A stretch of DNA of 64,000 nucleotides, taken from assembly GCA_002914845.1 (NCBI GenBank), contig JXTC01000073.1:780686-844685 (forward strand), read 5' to 3'. The DNA is from Trema orientale. Taxonomy: Eukaryota > Streptophyta > Magnoliopsida > Rosales > Cannabaceae. A program made the position numbers and the translations under genes. Below are positions 10,195-21,743 of the stretch, piece after piece. The stretch's first letter is position 1; every line of letters starts with the position of its first letter. The notes below the pieces were generated by a model. It worked only from the letters and a program-made list of their open reading frames with translations. It searched no databases and was not told where the DNA came from.

Positions 10195-13100
10195 GAAAAT
10201 AAAATTAATATATATTTTGACATTTGTTGCTAGGTGGCAAACTAGGAGAAAAACTATACACTTAGAAATTACATATTTAGAGTAAGTGAAGATTGTATTC
10301 GTTGACTATCAAAATCCATGACCATTTTATTGTATTCAAGAGAAACCACCCAAATCTTCACTATCTTAGTATTATGCCATCAGTTGGAGCAAAAGGGAAG
10401 CAATGGAGTTTAAGGCAATTCAACGACTTCGTAAGAGAAAGCTTAATGTTTGATAAAGTGTGAACCTTAGAGAAATTAGGCAAACCTAGCAGAAGCAAAA
10501 AAGAAAAAGTGTGATCCTTCAAAGAGGTATTCTTAGCTACTTTTATTGAATTATATGTGATGTTATCTGGGAATTTGGTAGATTTAATAAGTACTAGGTA
10601 TTTGGAGTTTTTTTTAAAATTATATTTCTAAGTCAAACTTAAGTATTTTTATGATTAAAATGGAAAAATATGGCTCCAACATGCACCTTGTCTTTGAACC
10701 CAAAAATAGAGCAATTCCAGCACCAGCGTGCTTTATATTTTTTAAAGAACGACTACCTTACACTAGTTCAATTAAGCTAAATTTTTTATATGCTTTAGCA
10801 GACACATACATTTTTCTGACGGCACCTTATTTGTCCAAATCTATTAAGAATTTATTGAGTTCTGATTTTTCTAAAATAATGTGTAAAGAAATCTGATAAA
10901 CCTAGCCTGGAAACTTGGATTCAAAAAGAATTTACATTAGAAGAAGAAGAAACGTTGCAGGCAGCCATGGATGAAGAAGTTGAAGGGTGAGAGGAAGGGA
11001 AGTGAGATAGAGAGGGAGAGAAATAATCGTATGTTTGTCGATTATTTGCTTTCTATTTAAAGCTATAGGTACCTTGACATGTAATGTATTTGCAGCCTTT
11101 GGATTCATCTTTACTAGTACAGTTAAAAAGGACATCTCTACTATACACTTTGTTAAAGTAAAATATAATTTGACAAAGTAATAGACTATAATGCTTACTA
11201 GTAGAAGGCTATGACATACTCTCATAGGCTCAGCTAAACTAAATTTGTTCAAGTTCCATTAATAAGAGAGAGTTTGTATTAATATAAAGCTACTAATCAT
11301 AATTTGGAAATGTATGTGACTATATTACTTAGTAGAACACTAACTTGTAATGTCACACACTTAAATTAGATTTAATTTTGATAAATTTCTTGTTAATTGA
11401 TGAAATTTTATATTGATTTAAACTCATTAAGCACAATATAACTATTTAATGAATTAAAATTGTTTAGTTATAAAACACTATTGCATACATTATCACATTT
11501 CAAAGTCTTCTTAAAATTCAATTTTTTCAAAAATCATCAAGTTTTCATGCTTTTTTACATAAAAATTTGAACCTCTATTTTTGTTGGTTAATAAAATTTC
11601 ACATTAACTTAAACTCATTGTGCATAACGTCACAATTTAGTAGATTAAAATTATTTAATAGAACTTTACTACGTACAGTATCACGTTTCAAGGCTTTCTT
11701 GAAATTTAATTTGAATAAAGTTCAGAACAAATTTAATATTCACTAAGAATCCAAAAAAAAAACGAAGAATTTTAATAAAAAGAGACAGCAAAGCCAATCA
11801 AATATATAAATTTAAGTAATTATCATCAATGTAGAATTAGAATATGTATTTTAATTTATTTTTTTTTTGAAAAGAAGATCTTTTTGGTTTATGGGAAAAA
11901 AGAGTAATTTTCATTTTCATTTGATCAATTCAATTGGAAGAGAAAGTACTTTTTCATTTAATAAAAAATTTACCATCCCAAAAGACATGATCAGATCTAC
12001 GTACTTAAGCAAATTTAAAAGAGAAAAGATATATATATATATTCTTATTTTAGTATAAAATCCTCACCTATGAATATGATTAAATCATCTAATTTAGATG
12101 AAATTTTCCCTTTTATAAAGAAACATAAAATGATTTTATGATGTGTACTTAAAGAAAATCATAAACGAAAATAAATTTAAAGGAAGAACAAGAGAGAAAA
12201 ACTAGTAACAAGAGTCATATAGAATAATGGTGTAATCAAAAGTTGTTTGGACCTTATATAAAAATAAGGTATTGTCCATATAATTTGAGATTTTGTGTTG
12301 TTATGGTGTGGGTCTTTGATGAAGATAGGAAAATGATGTATAATATTGTAATAATGAAAAAACTAGTACAGGTTACCAACAAGTTGTTAGTTTTAAAAAT
12401 TTAATTAATACTCACTCAATGTCCCTCAAAGTTAACCATTAGATCTTCTAAAGTTACTTTATAAAGAAATCCAACAGTGATCGTACTACGAGGGACTTAG
12501 TCCCTCAAAACAAACCGAGAGACTAAATTAGTGCCCTTAAAATAAAATTAAATCTTAAAAGGTACAATCGCTAAAAAACTATTGAAATGAGTATAAATCC
12601 TAAAACACACTTTGAAAAATGTGTATTCTGTCAAGAACCCCTAAATAAAATAGACGATTACAATTTTCTTATACAATAGTTGTGCACGAGCCTACCAACC
12701 AATAAATTTTTAAATAGTAGCTTAAGAACATCATTGTCTTTCATAGTTCACCATAATGTTACTAAACAAACAAATACTATCAAATAACTAATTTTTTTTT
12801 TTAGTTTTCTTATACAAAACTTATTTTCTCCAAATAAAGAGATAACTGGAAAAGAAAAAATGAAATTAGAAAGAAAAAGAAAAATGAAATTAGAAAGAAA
12901 ATACGGTTTGTCACTTTCTTTTGAGAAACTACATCCTTTCATTTCTATATCTAGCTTTGTATATTTTTTCTCTCCCTAAAACTGTAAAAAACATTAACAC
13001 AAGTGTAATTATACGGGGTAGATAGACTACCATTTTTGAATAGTTTCAAGATTTTTCCTTCTCCTGTGTATATAGCCACCACACAACAAAGTCTAAAGAA

Positions 13101-13284
13101 TGAGACTATTATCTTGTATTGTACTGTTGTCTCCTTCCGAACACCACACACCATTCCAATTTCCAAATTGTGTGTTGGACTTTCATAAGAAAAGTAGTAG
13201 TAGCATTATCTTCTTTTGTAGCATGTTTAAGTAAAAGTATAAAACTTCTTTTTAAGTTTAACATATCAAGAAGTCGCTCTCAAC
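10195..13284. other. AT-rich non-coding DNA, copy A
   Basis: No supportable gene. Short frames (for example around 10,651-10,896 and the minus-strand one at 10,932-11,252) are hydrophobic, lack conserved starts, and are broken differently in copy B (23.9-27.0 kb). A 17-base palindrome GAGGGACTTAGTCCCTC lies at 12,490-12,506 and is degraded in copy B. Confidence 0.6.
11388..11720. repeat. Old internal duplication of ~140-bp units
   Basis: Two diverged units (about 11,388-11,530 and 11,582-11,720) share the order GTTAAT, TTTAAACTCATT, GCAnAA, AATTAAAATT, ATTnCATnTACnnTATCAC and TTTCAA. The same pair exists in copy B near 25,094-25,430, so it predates the large duplication. Confidence 0.6.
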
Positions 13285-15988
13285 TAGGGCAGTAATTTTT
13301 TACATGATAAGATAATACGAATTGAAAACGTCACGAAATAAATGAGATTAGGTGATACATTTAATTTTCATGCCAATTTCGGGTTGACATATGTAACAAG
13401 ATTAATAAATAGGTAGGTTTTGTGTCAACCCACTTAACCTGAAAATGACTCGTGTAATATGTTTAATTAAACGGGTCGTTTTTATGTCAATACGACACAA
13501 CACGTATATGACATGTTTATGAATATTTTAATATTTTAAATGTATTTAATTAATTTTAAACCTATTCTTATGTGTTTAATTGAATTAGTTAGTGTGTGAT
13601 CGTGTTAAAATTGAATAATCGTGTCAAACTGACTATAAACATGTACATGACACATTTATTAACAGGTTGCACGTATCATGTCGTGTTACACATTTATTAA
13701 TCATATCATGTTCGAATTGAGATGTTGTAATACTCAAAATTTTGTGATATCATGATTGGGACTTTTATTAATAATTAATATTTTTTGGGATTTAGGAGTG
13801 ATTAAAAAAAATAGAAGGATTTAGTAGCAAGAGCTGAAATATTTGGATTTAAGTGAAAAAGAAACTATTTTGAAGGGTAAAATAGTTTGATATTTTTAAG
13901 GGTAAAATAGTTTGATACTAACTAAAAGAGAATGTGGTCATTTAGCATAACTAGGATTAATTATAAATAGGTTATTAGACTGATGGAAGACCCATTATCA
14001 GCCGTCTAAACCTTCTTGTCATTCCAGTTTTCATAAGTGGTTGATAAGTGATCTCTATCATAATTCTTCTGTTTTATCATTTTTACGATAAAATTTGATA
14101 GTTACGCTTATGTATATGTTTAGGAAGACTTTAGAGATTATTTTGGTGATTAAGAATACTTGTGGAGGCTTCTAAAATGTGAAAATACAATCTGGTCTCA
14201 TCAAACTGGGTAAGCATTCTTGAATTTCTTGATTTTTTTTTTCGGTTTCCTGATTATTGGAAGATTTTAGAATTGTGATTTCCTTTATGGATAGAGGTTA
14301 GCATTTAGTAGGTTGGATCAATTTGATAAGTGATTAATATTAGTTAGCAACTGCCTTATCTTAGTTTTTTGTTTAAATTTTATGTGGAAAACACTGAAGA
14401 GTCTAAGTTTGACTGAGAGAGAGAATTTACATTTTAATCAAAAATCATGAATTTTGAGGTCTGAACAGTCGTTTTTAGCCAAAATTTGTGGGGATCCACC
14501 TAAAAAGGTTGGTCTTGCTCAAAAGGCCATTTTCACTTGGAAAAGTGTACTCAACACATTCTGGATAGAGAGTGTGAACTCAGACAGGCAGTTTTATAGC
14601 CAAACTGACTGAAAGGTGATTCGGACGTTCGAGCAGATTCAGAGAGGATCATTTTCTATAGTTTTTCATATGTACTTTTGTGGGTTTAATTTTTCATTAG
14701 GTTTCTGGATCATTTAGGTTTCGTTTTAAGTAGTTGGACTATAGGATTATTTATCGGGGAATTTTAGGAGCGTTTCATTTATAGTTAGCATCATTTTACA
14801 CAAATATTGGAGGCTATATTCTGATATTTGGTTTCATTTATTTCGAGCTTGATTAACGTCAGCATCAAGGTGTGATAATCACATCTTTGGATTGTTTTAT
14901 TTGATTTTTCTCGGGAGGTAGGGGATTTTTAACAGAGATTTAAAATTATTCTATTAAAAACTATTTTGGTTATTTTTACTATTTTTATTTATTTTCTGAA
15001 CTTGGAATTTAATTGAATGGATTACTTTATTATGGTGAAGTCTGCATAGTTGGTGTTTTGATTTCACGTTATTATTATATAAAATATGGGAGCTCAGATA
15101 AGTCGCGGTAACGGGAAGATGGCTGATGGTTGCATTCCTTGAGTGAGACCCCCCAAACCTGATTGAGGTCTTTTCATCATGGACCGTGTCCTAACGGGCG
15201 ATGGGCAAGGATATATACAATATACTTATGCATTTAAATATATGTGTGAGTTGATTATATAATATTATGCTTAAATAAATTAATTTTTCTTTTGGGGTAG
15301 TGGGAATTGGTGGATAAAATATTTTAAAAACGAAAGATTTTTTTTAATAAAACTATTTATTTAAAATTTGTACAAAAATAACCATGTAAGAATTTTATAA
15401 ACTATCACCATTTGTGAAAAACATATGAAAATATCTAATGGGCAAGTTCGGCTCACCCCATTTTTTTCGATAGGTATTTGTTCGTGGTAACGATTTAGAT
15501 CAAGTTTAGGATCCGAGCCGCATTTAATCTCTTGGCATCTCTATTCGTGTTTGCTAGTTTAGGTGTTTATCTTTATTTTCCATTTCCTTTTCTTTTATAT
15601 TGGATTATGAATAAGTCATGTGAACTATGATTATATATGTGTTGGTTAAGATTTTCTTTTATTGAGCGATTTAATAGTTTTGGTTTTGGATTTATTTATT
15701 TAAGTTAATTATTATCTTTCTTTTAAAATTTATATTTCATTATATTCTAACTTAAACTGTGGGTTATGGGGGAATGACAAGTAACTTAGCTTATTGAGGT
15801 TTATCTTTACTTAATTACATGATTAAGAGATTTACAAAGATAATCATTTCACGAGAATATTTAGGGTATCTATAATATTATCAAATTTTTGTGACGTATC
15901 CCAGTTTTGGGGCATTATAGGTATTATCATGTTATGTTATAATTGTGTTGACCCGAATACGATACGCTAATATGAATTGCCAGCCCTA
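13285..15988. mobile_element. Non-autonomous TIR element (copy A) carrying a nested LTR
   Basis: The ends TAGGGC..GTAATTTT and AATTGCCAGCCCTA form imperfect terminal inverted repeats. The arms are rich in ACACGA/TCGTGT-type motifs, with repeated GACACATTTATTAA. This is the pattern of a common plant non-autonomous DNA transposon, possibly hAT-like; that assignment is inference. Its own DNA is about 0.5 kb, and the rest is the LTR at 13,726-15,919. No clear target duplication remains. Confidence 0.5.
13726..15919. mobile_element. Probable solo LTR 2, copy A, nested in the TIR element
   Basis: The segment starts TGTAATACTCAAAATTTTG and ends TTTTGGGGCATTATA (GGGGCATTACA in copy B). The near-complementary ends TGTAAT/ATTACA and the CCAGTTTTGGGGC tail are typical of plant Ty3/gypsy LTRs. 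At 2.19 kb with no coding region, it looks like a solo LTR. The same insertion at the same point in copy B shows it was present before the tandem duplication. Confidence 0.6.
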
Positions 15989-16045
15989 AGTTTTATTATT
16001 TAGTAGAAATAGATGTCAAAAACAGTTATGTCATTGTTTCACAAA

Positions 16046-16645
16046 TAGGGGTAGCAAAATGGTCAAGCAGGGGCGGCTTAGCCCACCAAAACGGGCCTAT
16101 AGTGAAATGCGGGTCGAACTAGCCCAAAAAACAAAAATGGGAGCCCAACCCGGCACGTAGGCCTGCTGGGCTCCTAAGCAGGCCGTATGCGGGCCGAGAA
16201 CGGGCCGGTCCAGTCTTGGCACGTTTTCAAAAAAATTTTAAAAATAGAAAATACATATTAATTACAAATAAAAGTTATAAAAATAAACGATATGTTATGT
16301 AACTTAACTTATGTTGATAAAAAATTAAAAATATGTATATAAATTGATAAACAAATGTTAAAAAGAAAAACCTTAAGAAAATTATATAGAATTATAGAGA
16401 AAAGAGGAATTTGAGAATATAGAGAGATTGACAATGAGAGAATAAAAGAGTACTGGATTGAAAGTGTGAAAAAAAAAAGGAGTGCGTGAGGTATTTATAG
16501 GTTAGAAGAGTTTTTTTTTATTTTTTATTTTTAAATTGAAAAGAACTAAAATTTAAAAAATAAAAAAAAAAGTGTGTTAGGCCGAGCCTGGGCCCATCCT
16601 CCTATGGACCAGGCCGGGCCAGTGGCGGGCCACACCTCGATGCCA
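16046..16645. mobile_element. GGCC-rich non-autonomous hAT-like element, copy A
   Basis: It begins TAGGGGTAGCAAAATGG and is filled with GGGCC/GGCCC motifs near both ends, with an AT-rich centre. The right end (GGCGGGCCACACCTCG) is degraded. It belongs to the same family as the complete element at 54,931-55,247, whose 8-bp target duplication supports hAT. Copy B holds only the left half (29,545-29,864), because a minus-oriented LTR begins there. Confidence 0.6.
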
Positions 16646-16652
16646 CAGGCCA

Positions 16653-16855
16653 TCCAATAAAGCAAAGTTAGTAAGAGAGCTACAAGGATCATTTTGATAT
16701 GCATTCTCGACGGAGCAGATTAAAAGTAATGATATCATAATTATATTATTGACATTATTTTATTATTTTTGCTATTTTGAAATGTGATTTGTATTAGTTT
16801 ACTCTTTGTAAGGGTCAATGTTTTCTTATCAAATAAGACAGAATCAACAAATATA
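16653..16855. repeat. Young extra copy of 4,785-4,987 at the duplication junction
   Basis: About 202 bases match 4,785-4,987 with three mismatches by eye (about 98.5%). The flanking copy A/copy B alignment shows about 93%. Immediately after it, at 16,857, a more diverged copy of the same sequence begins, corresponding to 4,738 onwards. So this stretch exists three times: 4.79, 16.65 and 16.9 kb. Confidence 0.85.
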
Positions 16856-17106
16856 CAATAACACTTGTGTCGTTTCTATGGTAAAAAATAACTTTGAAGA
16901 TTCCAGTAAAGCAGAGATAGTAAGAGAGCCATAGGTATCATTTTGATATGCATTCACGAGGGAGCAAATTAAAAAATATTGATATCATAATTACAGCATT
17001 GACATTATTTTATTACTTTAACTCTTTTGAAATGTAATTTGTATTACTTTACTCCTTGTAAGGGTCACAATGTGTCAAAGTGAAGATGTAGAGAGTAAAA
17101 ATATAA

Positions 17107-17340
17107 GGATAATTATATTTTTCAAATTTTGCGTTTTGACTCTTTGTTCAGATTATAACTTGTGTTTTGATTATTATCAATATTGATCTTCAGATTTAAA
17201 ACTTATAACAAATTTATAACTTCTTATGATATAAATTTATTACAAGTTTTAAATCTAAAGATAAATATTAAAAATAACGAAAACACTAGGTATAAATTAA
17301 ATAAACAATCAAAATGCAAGATATGAAAATGTAATTAACC
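17107..17340. mobile_element. Foldback MITE 1
   Basis: The left arm (GGATAATTATATTT..GCGTTTTGACT..) is the imperfect reverse complement of the right arm (..AATCAAAATGCAAG..GTAATTAACC). Arms are about 60 bases each around an AT-rich centre. The same family recurs at 17,889-18,073. Confidence 0.7.
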
Positions 17341-17442
17341 CAAAATATATACAGATCTCTAACCCAAAATACATACAGATATCTAACCTCCAAAAAAAAA
17401 AAGCATTTAGGCTGTGTTTAGAATTAGGGAGATGAAAATAGA

Positions 17443-17606
17443 AAGAAAGAAGACCTACATTTATTTTAAAAATAATTATTATAATATTTATACATAAACT
17501 GGTCTAATTAGGATTCAAACCATCTCCTCTCACACATTCACAGACACTCTCAATATTCCTAAACCAATTGAGCTAGTGTCAATTAGCAAGAAAGAAGACC
17601 TACATT
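17443..17606 (-). mobile_element. tRNA-derived SINE with 19-bp target-site duplication
   Basis: The identical 19-mer AAGAAAGAAGACCTACATT occurs at 17,443-17,461 and 17,588-17,606. Between them, on the minus strand, are a pol III A box (TAGCTCAATTGG), about 43 bases of spacer and a B box (GGTTTGAATCC), followed by an AT-rich tail. This is the layout of a plant SINE of about 126 bp. The perfect duplication implies a fairly recent insertion, and copy A lacks it. Confidence 0.8.
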
Positions 17607-17888
17607 AATTAAGGGAAAAAAAAAGTGAGAAAGGAGTGAACTCTACCGTTGATGATAGTACGTCATATATATATATTCTTGAAATTTATAGTTATTTAAA
17701 ATAAAAGTTTTGTTTGATTTGAACTTTGGGATGCAAACATTTTTTTTTTTCTTTTTGTGTTGTAGTTTTAACAATTAAGGGAAAAAAAAAGTTCGGTAAA
17801 CGATAAGGTTTGCGTAGCTACCCTTCATTTACTCCAAAGTTTTTTGAATTTTATTGGTACAATGTTCATTTCATCCTTTTTAATAATA
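17607..17888. other. Non-coding part of the copy-B insert
   Basis: AT-rich sequence with A and T runs. The open frame beginning near 17,810 runs straight through the foldback MITE and is not a gene. Confidence 0.5.
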
Positions 17889-18073
17889 GGAATAATTACA
17901 TTTTAATATCTTGCATTTTGACTGTTTCTTCAATTTATACCTTGGATTTTGATTATTATCAATCCTTTTATAATAAAAATAATTACATCTTTATACTCAT
18001 TGTTAATAACCAAAACCCAAGGTATCAATTGAAGAAACAATCAAAACGCAATGTATGAATATATAGTTAATCT
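17889..18073. mobile_element. Foldback MITE 2 (same family as 17,107)
   Basis: The left arm GGAATAATTACATTTTAATA..CTTGCATTTTGACTGTTTC pairs with the right arm GAAACAATCAAAACGCAATG..AGTTAATC in reverse complement, with a centre of about 60 bases. TAATAG occurs just outside both ends and may be the target duplication. Confidence 0.75.
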
Positions 18074-18584
18074 AATAGACACCTAAAAATAAAATTAATA
18101 TATGCTTTTGTAAAAGAAATTTGTATTGAAATTTGAAGAAACAAAAAAGTCCCCTAGCATACCTAATTTTAAAATTTAGACATCTACAAAGTAGGAAATT
18201 CTAGACCATGTTATGATTTCTTTTGTTATTGAAAAATCTATATATAGTAAGACAAAAGATCTTTGAATAAAGTCGTTAATAGGAATAGACATTAGACATG
18301 AAAAGATTGTAGTTGATAATAAATTCGTAAGTCTCAGATTTATAACTTTGCTAAAAAAAAATTTCATGATCATTGTGATTTGGACGTGGTATATATTTAA
18401 TGTATGTAATTTAATTGGTCAAGATATTTTATTAGATTTCTAGTTTATTGCTTTTGTATTTTTAAGCAATCATTAAAAATATCATGGATGAGATTAAAAA
18501 AAAATCCATCACATTTAGTATTTTAACCCAAAAAAAAAAACCCCCCACACCTTTTCATTTAAATCAAATTAAACTTGTAATTTA
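18074..18584. other. Right part of the copy-B private insert, non-coding
   Basis: AT-rich sequence with an A-run followed by a C-run (18,531-18,546). No gene was recognised. Homology to copy A resumes at about 18,585 with ATGTTTTCTTATCAAATA. Confidence 0.5.
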
Positions 18585-21026
18585 TGTTTTCTTATCAAAT
18601 AGCACCAAACCAACAAATATAGTCAAAATTGAAACTTGAGATTATTTTAAAGATATTTTTACCCTTTAAACTCATAATTATTAAAAGTAAAAATAGTGTA
18701 AATAATTAAATATATTTAAAATTTAAAGAAAAGTCAAAGAGGGAGAGGGAGAGAGAGAAGACCAAAAGAGAAGTTATTTTATTTTAACTTTTGTCAAATT
18801 ATTTTTGTATATATTTTTTTTTCAATTGTTTGAATAATTTAAACTCTTTTTAGTTTCAATAGTTATTATTTTCGCTTTAAAAAAAAAGGACTGAAAGAGG
18901 TTTTTTTAAAAAACTTTTTTCATTATTTTTCTTTTTCTATTTTAATTGTTTTGAATAATTAAAGGGTTCATTAAAAGAATATAGCTTTTTTAGAATCACT
19001 TTTAGAAAACAAATGGCTTTTGATTATTTTTTTAGGAACTATATATTTTAAGTTGAAATTAGATTGTGAAGACAAATATGCACTCGGTATTTTATTAGGA
19101 TTTAACTCCCTCATCTTGATCTTCTTCTCTACCCATGATTTTTTACATCTTCATCATCCTATTGCGTTAGCTCATCATGGCTGAAAACTAATAGACTTCA
19201 CAAAGACCTAATCTTTTTGTCCATTAACGATGAAGAATATAGTCATATTCATCATTTTATATTGCTCTTCAAATGTTCTCCCACTGTAAGGTTTATGCTT
19301 CAAATTGAAAAAGAAAAAAAATTCACAAATCTCTTATCTTCGTTGAGATTCTTGTTTAATTAGCATTTTAAAAGGTAATTTTTAGTAGAAAATAAAAGTA
19401 TAGCAAAACATGAGTAGGAATTTTACAGGTATTTTTGGGCTTAAAAAGCTCTGAACGGCAACTAGAGTTGTAGAATGCGTAGCTTTCGGGTCAAAAAAGA
19501 CTGCTTGATTTGGCTAAACAAGGGTGTCGATCGAGTTGCTAGACACTTTCGAGCGCTTGACAAGCTATACATTCTCGATTATGCTAAACACACCTATCAT
19601 GTCCTAACCATAGTTGATGTAGCACTCGACACCATCACAATCATATTAGACACTATGTCTGGCATGCTCAACAATAAAATCAGTTGACTAGAGACCATTG
19701 TTGAGCCATTTTCCAAAATGTAAAATGGTTTCTCGACACCTTTGTTGAGTGGTCTGACACTATTTCTAGCAACAGTATTATTTAAGAACTAAACACACAC
19801 TTCTAGTCACTAGGCCCATATATCTAGCTATAAAATGGACGTATTAAACTTTTTAGATACCTTTTAAAAATTAATTTAATCTATTTATTATTTTTTTTTC
19901 TTTTGTAATTTTTTTATTCAGATATGTTGTCCACGTTCATAATTATATTATATGATAGCATGTGGGAAAAAGACGAATACTCTTAGAATTGGAACGAAAT
20001 GAGCCAATAATCAAGATGTATCTAAATAATAAAGCTCTAAAATCATATATTTCCAAAATTTCTTGAGCCACTAAACTGAGAATAGGGCAGGCATGGGTTC
20101 AACAGTGGGTTGAGTGGATGTGTTACGCAGTAGGTTGGCTTTGATATGTGGTGCTTTGGTAGTGGGTGGGGTGTTGGGGATTATGACCTTCGACATGAAT
20201 GATGGATTTATGGGTTTGACAGGGTGGGATGACTGTAAGGAGATTACGACTAGTTAGCGAGTTTACTAGGGTGGGTTCATGGAAATCAGTTCACTGGGGT
20301 TGGGTTGTCAGAGACGAGGTTTGGATTTGACTGAAATGGAGAGGAAGAGAGAGACAAGGAGAGAGATGAGTGAACAAAAGAGAGAAACGACTATGGTTTT
20401 TTTTAGTTCTTATTTTTTTTTTCAGGTATTATGTATGTGAATAGGGGCATACATGTCATTATACACCATTATTATTTAAAAAGGGTGTATCCACACTAAA
20501 ACTTTCAAAAGCAGTCTAATTCCTAAAACCCACTATGGAAAGGTCTATTTGACCACTTTCCCATAATTTAGACTCTTTTTTTTACAGGATAATTAAACTC
20601 TTTTTTTTTTTTTTAACTTTTATCGTTATGTTTATTTAAGTTATGAATCTAATGGGTTAAGATGTATATTTTTTTTTAACAAATTTTCATCATATTTATG
20701 AGTTTGGTGCTATTTGATAGAAAAACACAAATTGAAAGTTTTCTTTAATATAAAGGATAATGACACAAAAATACGCTAAGGTTTGAATTTTCCGAAAAAC
20801 CTAACCTCACCTCTGAAGTCTGTAAATTAATACTCTCAAATTTTAAATCTCTGCAAATTTCTACCATAAGCTGAGGAATTAATTAAATTATACAGTAAAA
20901 AGACAAAATTACTCATTATTAATCGATTAAAAATTCCAAAATGTAATTTACATTTTGATATTATTTTTAATTATTTTTTTAGATTCTATTTAAAATAAAA
21001 ATGAGAAAAGAATTAAAAAACTAAAA
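18585..21026. other. AT-rich non-coding DNA in copy B (matches 5.0-7.36 kb)
   Basis: It aligns with copy A but has an extra stretch of about 36 bases with ACTCGACACC/TTAGACACTATG near 19,620-19,655, within the CGACAC-rich part. The short plus-strand frame here is interrupted in copy A, so no gene is proposed. Confidence 0.6.
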
Positions 21027-21743
21027 AAAGATTGAAATTCCGATTCTTTTCTCCTTCCCTCTTTATCTTCTTCACCCTCATTACTAAATCTCTCTCCAAC
21101 CAACCTCCTCTCTACACTCGGCTCAACCAATCACCACTAGTCCTTCTTCCTAGTCTTTACTGTCTGATCTATGTACTTAGAACGATGTCAAACTCTTCTT
21201 CACCGCAAAATTCAATATCTTGTTGGCTTTTTTTTGGTCTGTTTCTCATCAAAATTAGGGCTAGTTTGGGAGAAATGGAGCTGGGGATGGGTTTCGTTTG
21301 TTGTGAGTTTTGGTTTGTGTTTGGTCAAGAAAAGGAAGTCTTGGGTAGAGACAATAAATTTTGGGTTTTTGAATTGATATTATGGATGTACTATTATTTT
21401 TCCAGATGAAAAGTTTAGTTATTTATGTTGTATTAGCTTTGTTTTGTTAATGGATTTAAATTAGTTTTTACAGGTTTTTGAGAATTTGACTATCATGTTT
21501 GTGAATTTCACCTAGTTCCTTACTTTCTCTCCCTTTGTATTGTCTTCGTTCTCTATCTCTTTATGTTGCAGATTTATTGGCCACTATTTTCACATTCACA
21601 TGCAAGCTCAATGACCCACTACACCATCAGGGCATGTACATTACTTTTCAAAGAGGGGAAGGTTTGGAATCGTGGGATGCACACAGGAATAGAAATGACA
21701 AAGATATTGGAAAAAGAGAGGGAAAGAAACTTAGGAATTGTCT
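21027..21743 (+). other. Unidentified gene-like stretch, probably non-functional (copy B)
   Basis: Counterpart of 7,361-8,095. It has the same CT-rich leader, the same MELGMGF frame (here longer because the stop is lost) and the same second block after an acceptor-like TTGCAG (VEGLESWDAH becomes GEGLESWDAH). Divergence looks neutral. No protein family was recognised. Confidence 0.35.

Larger units (their letters stand above)
4738..16372. repeat. Copy A of a ~12-kb tandem duplication
   Basis: This block is colinear with copy B (16,857-29,864). Examples are 7,366 with 21,032, 8,096 with 21,744, 11,391 with 25,094 and 13,726 with 27,245. In a 120-base sample (9,061-9,180 against 22,763-22,880) I count 8 mismatches, about 93% identity. 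The copies are direct, with only about 0.5 kb between them. Homology stops at about 16,372 inside a GGCC-rich element; in copy B it stops where an LTR begins. No protein gene is convincingly preserved in either copy. Confidence 0.9.

Noticed and set aside
10932-11252. Minus-strand open frame, longer in copy B (24,517-24,960)
   Set aside because: No ATG start, hydrophobic low-complexity composition, different lengths in the two copies, overlaps GAAGAA repeats.
15080-15220. GC-richer stretch with CCCCCCAAACC and GGGCGATGGGC that looked like a gene or RNA
   Set aside because: Sits inside solo LTR 2 and is shared with copy B with neutral changes; best explained as LTR sequence.
17810-18058. 82-codon plus-strand frame
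   Set aside because: Runs through the foldback MITE at 17,889-18,073.
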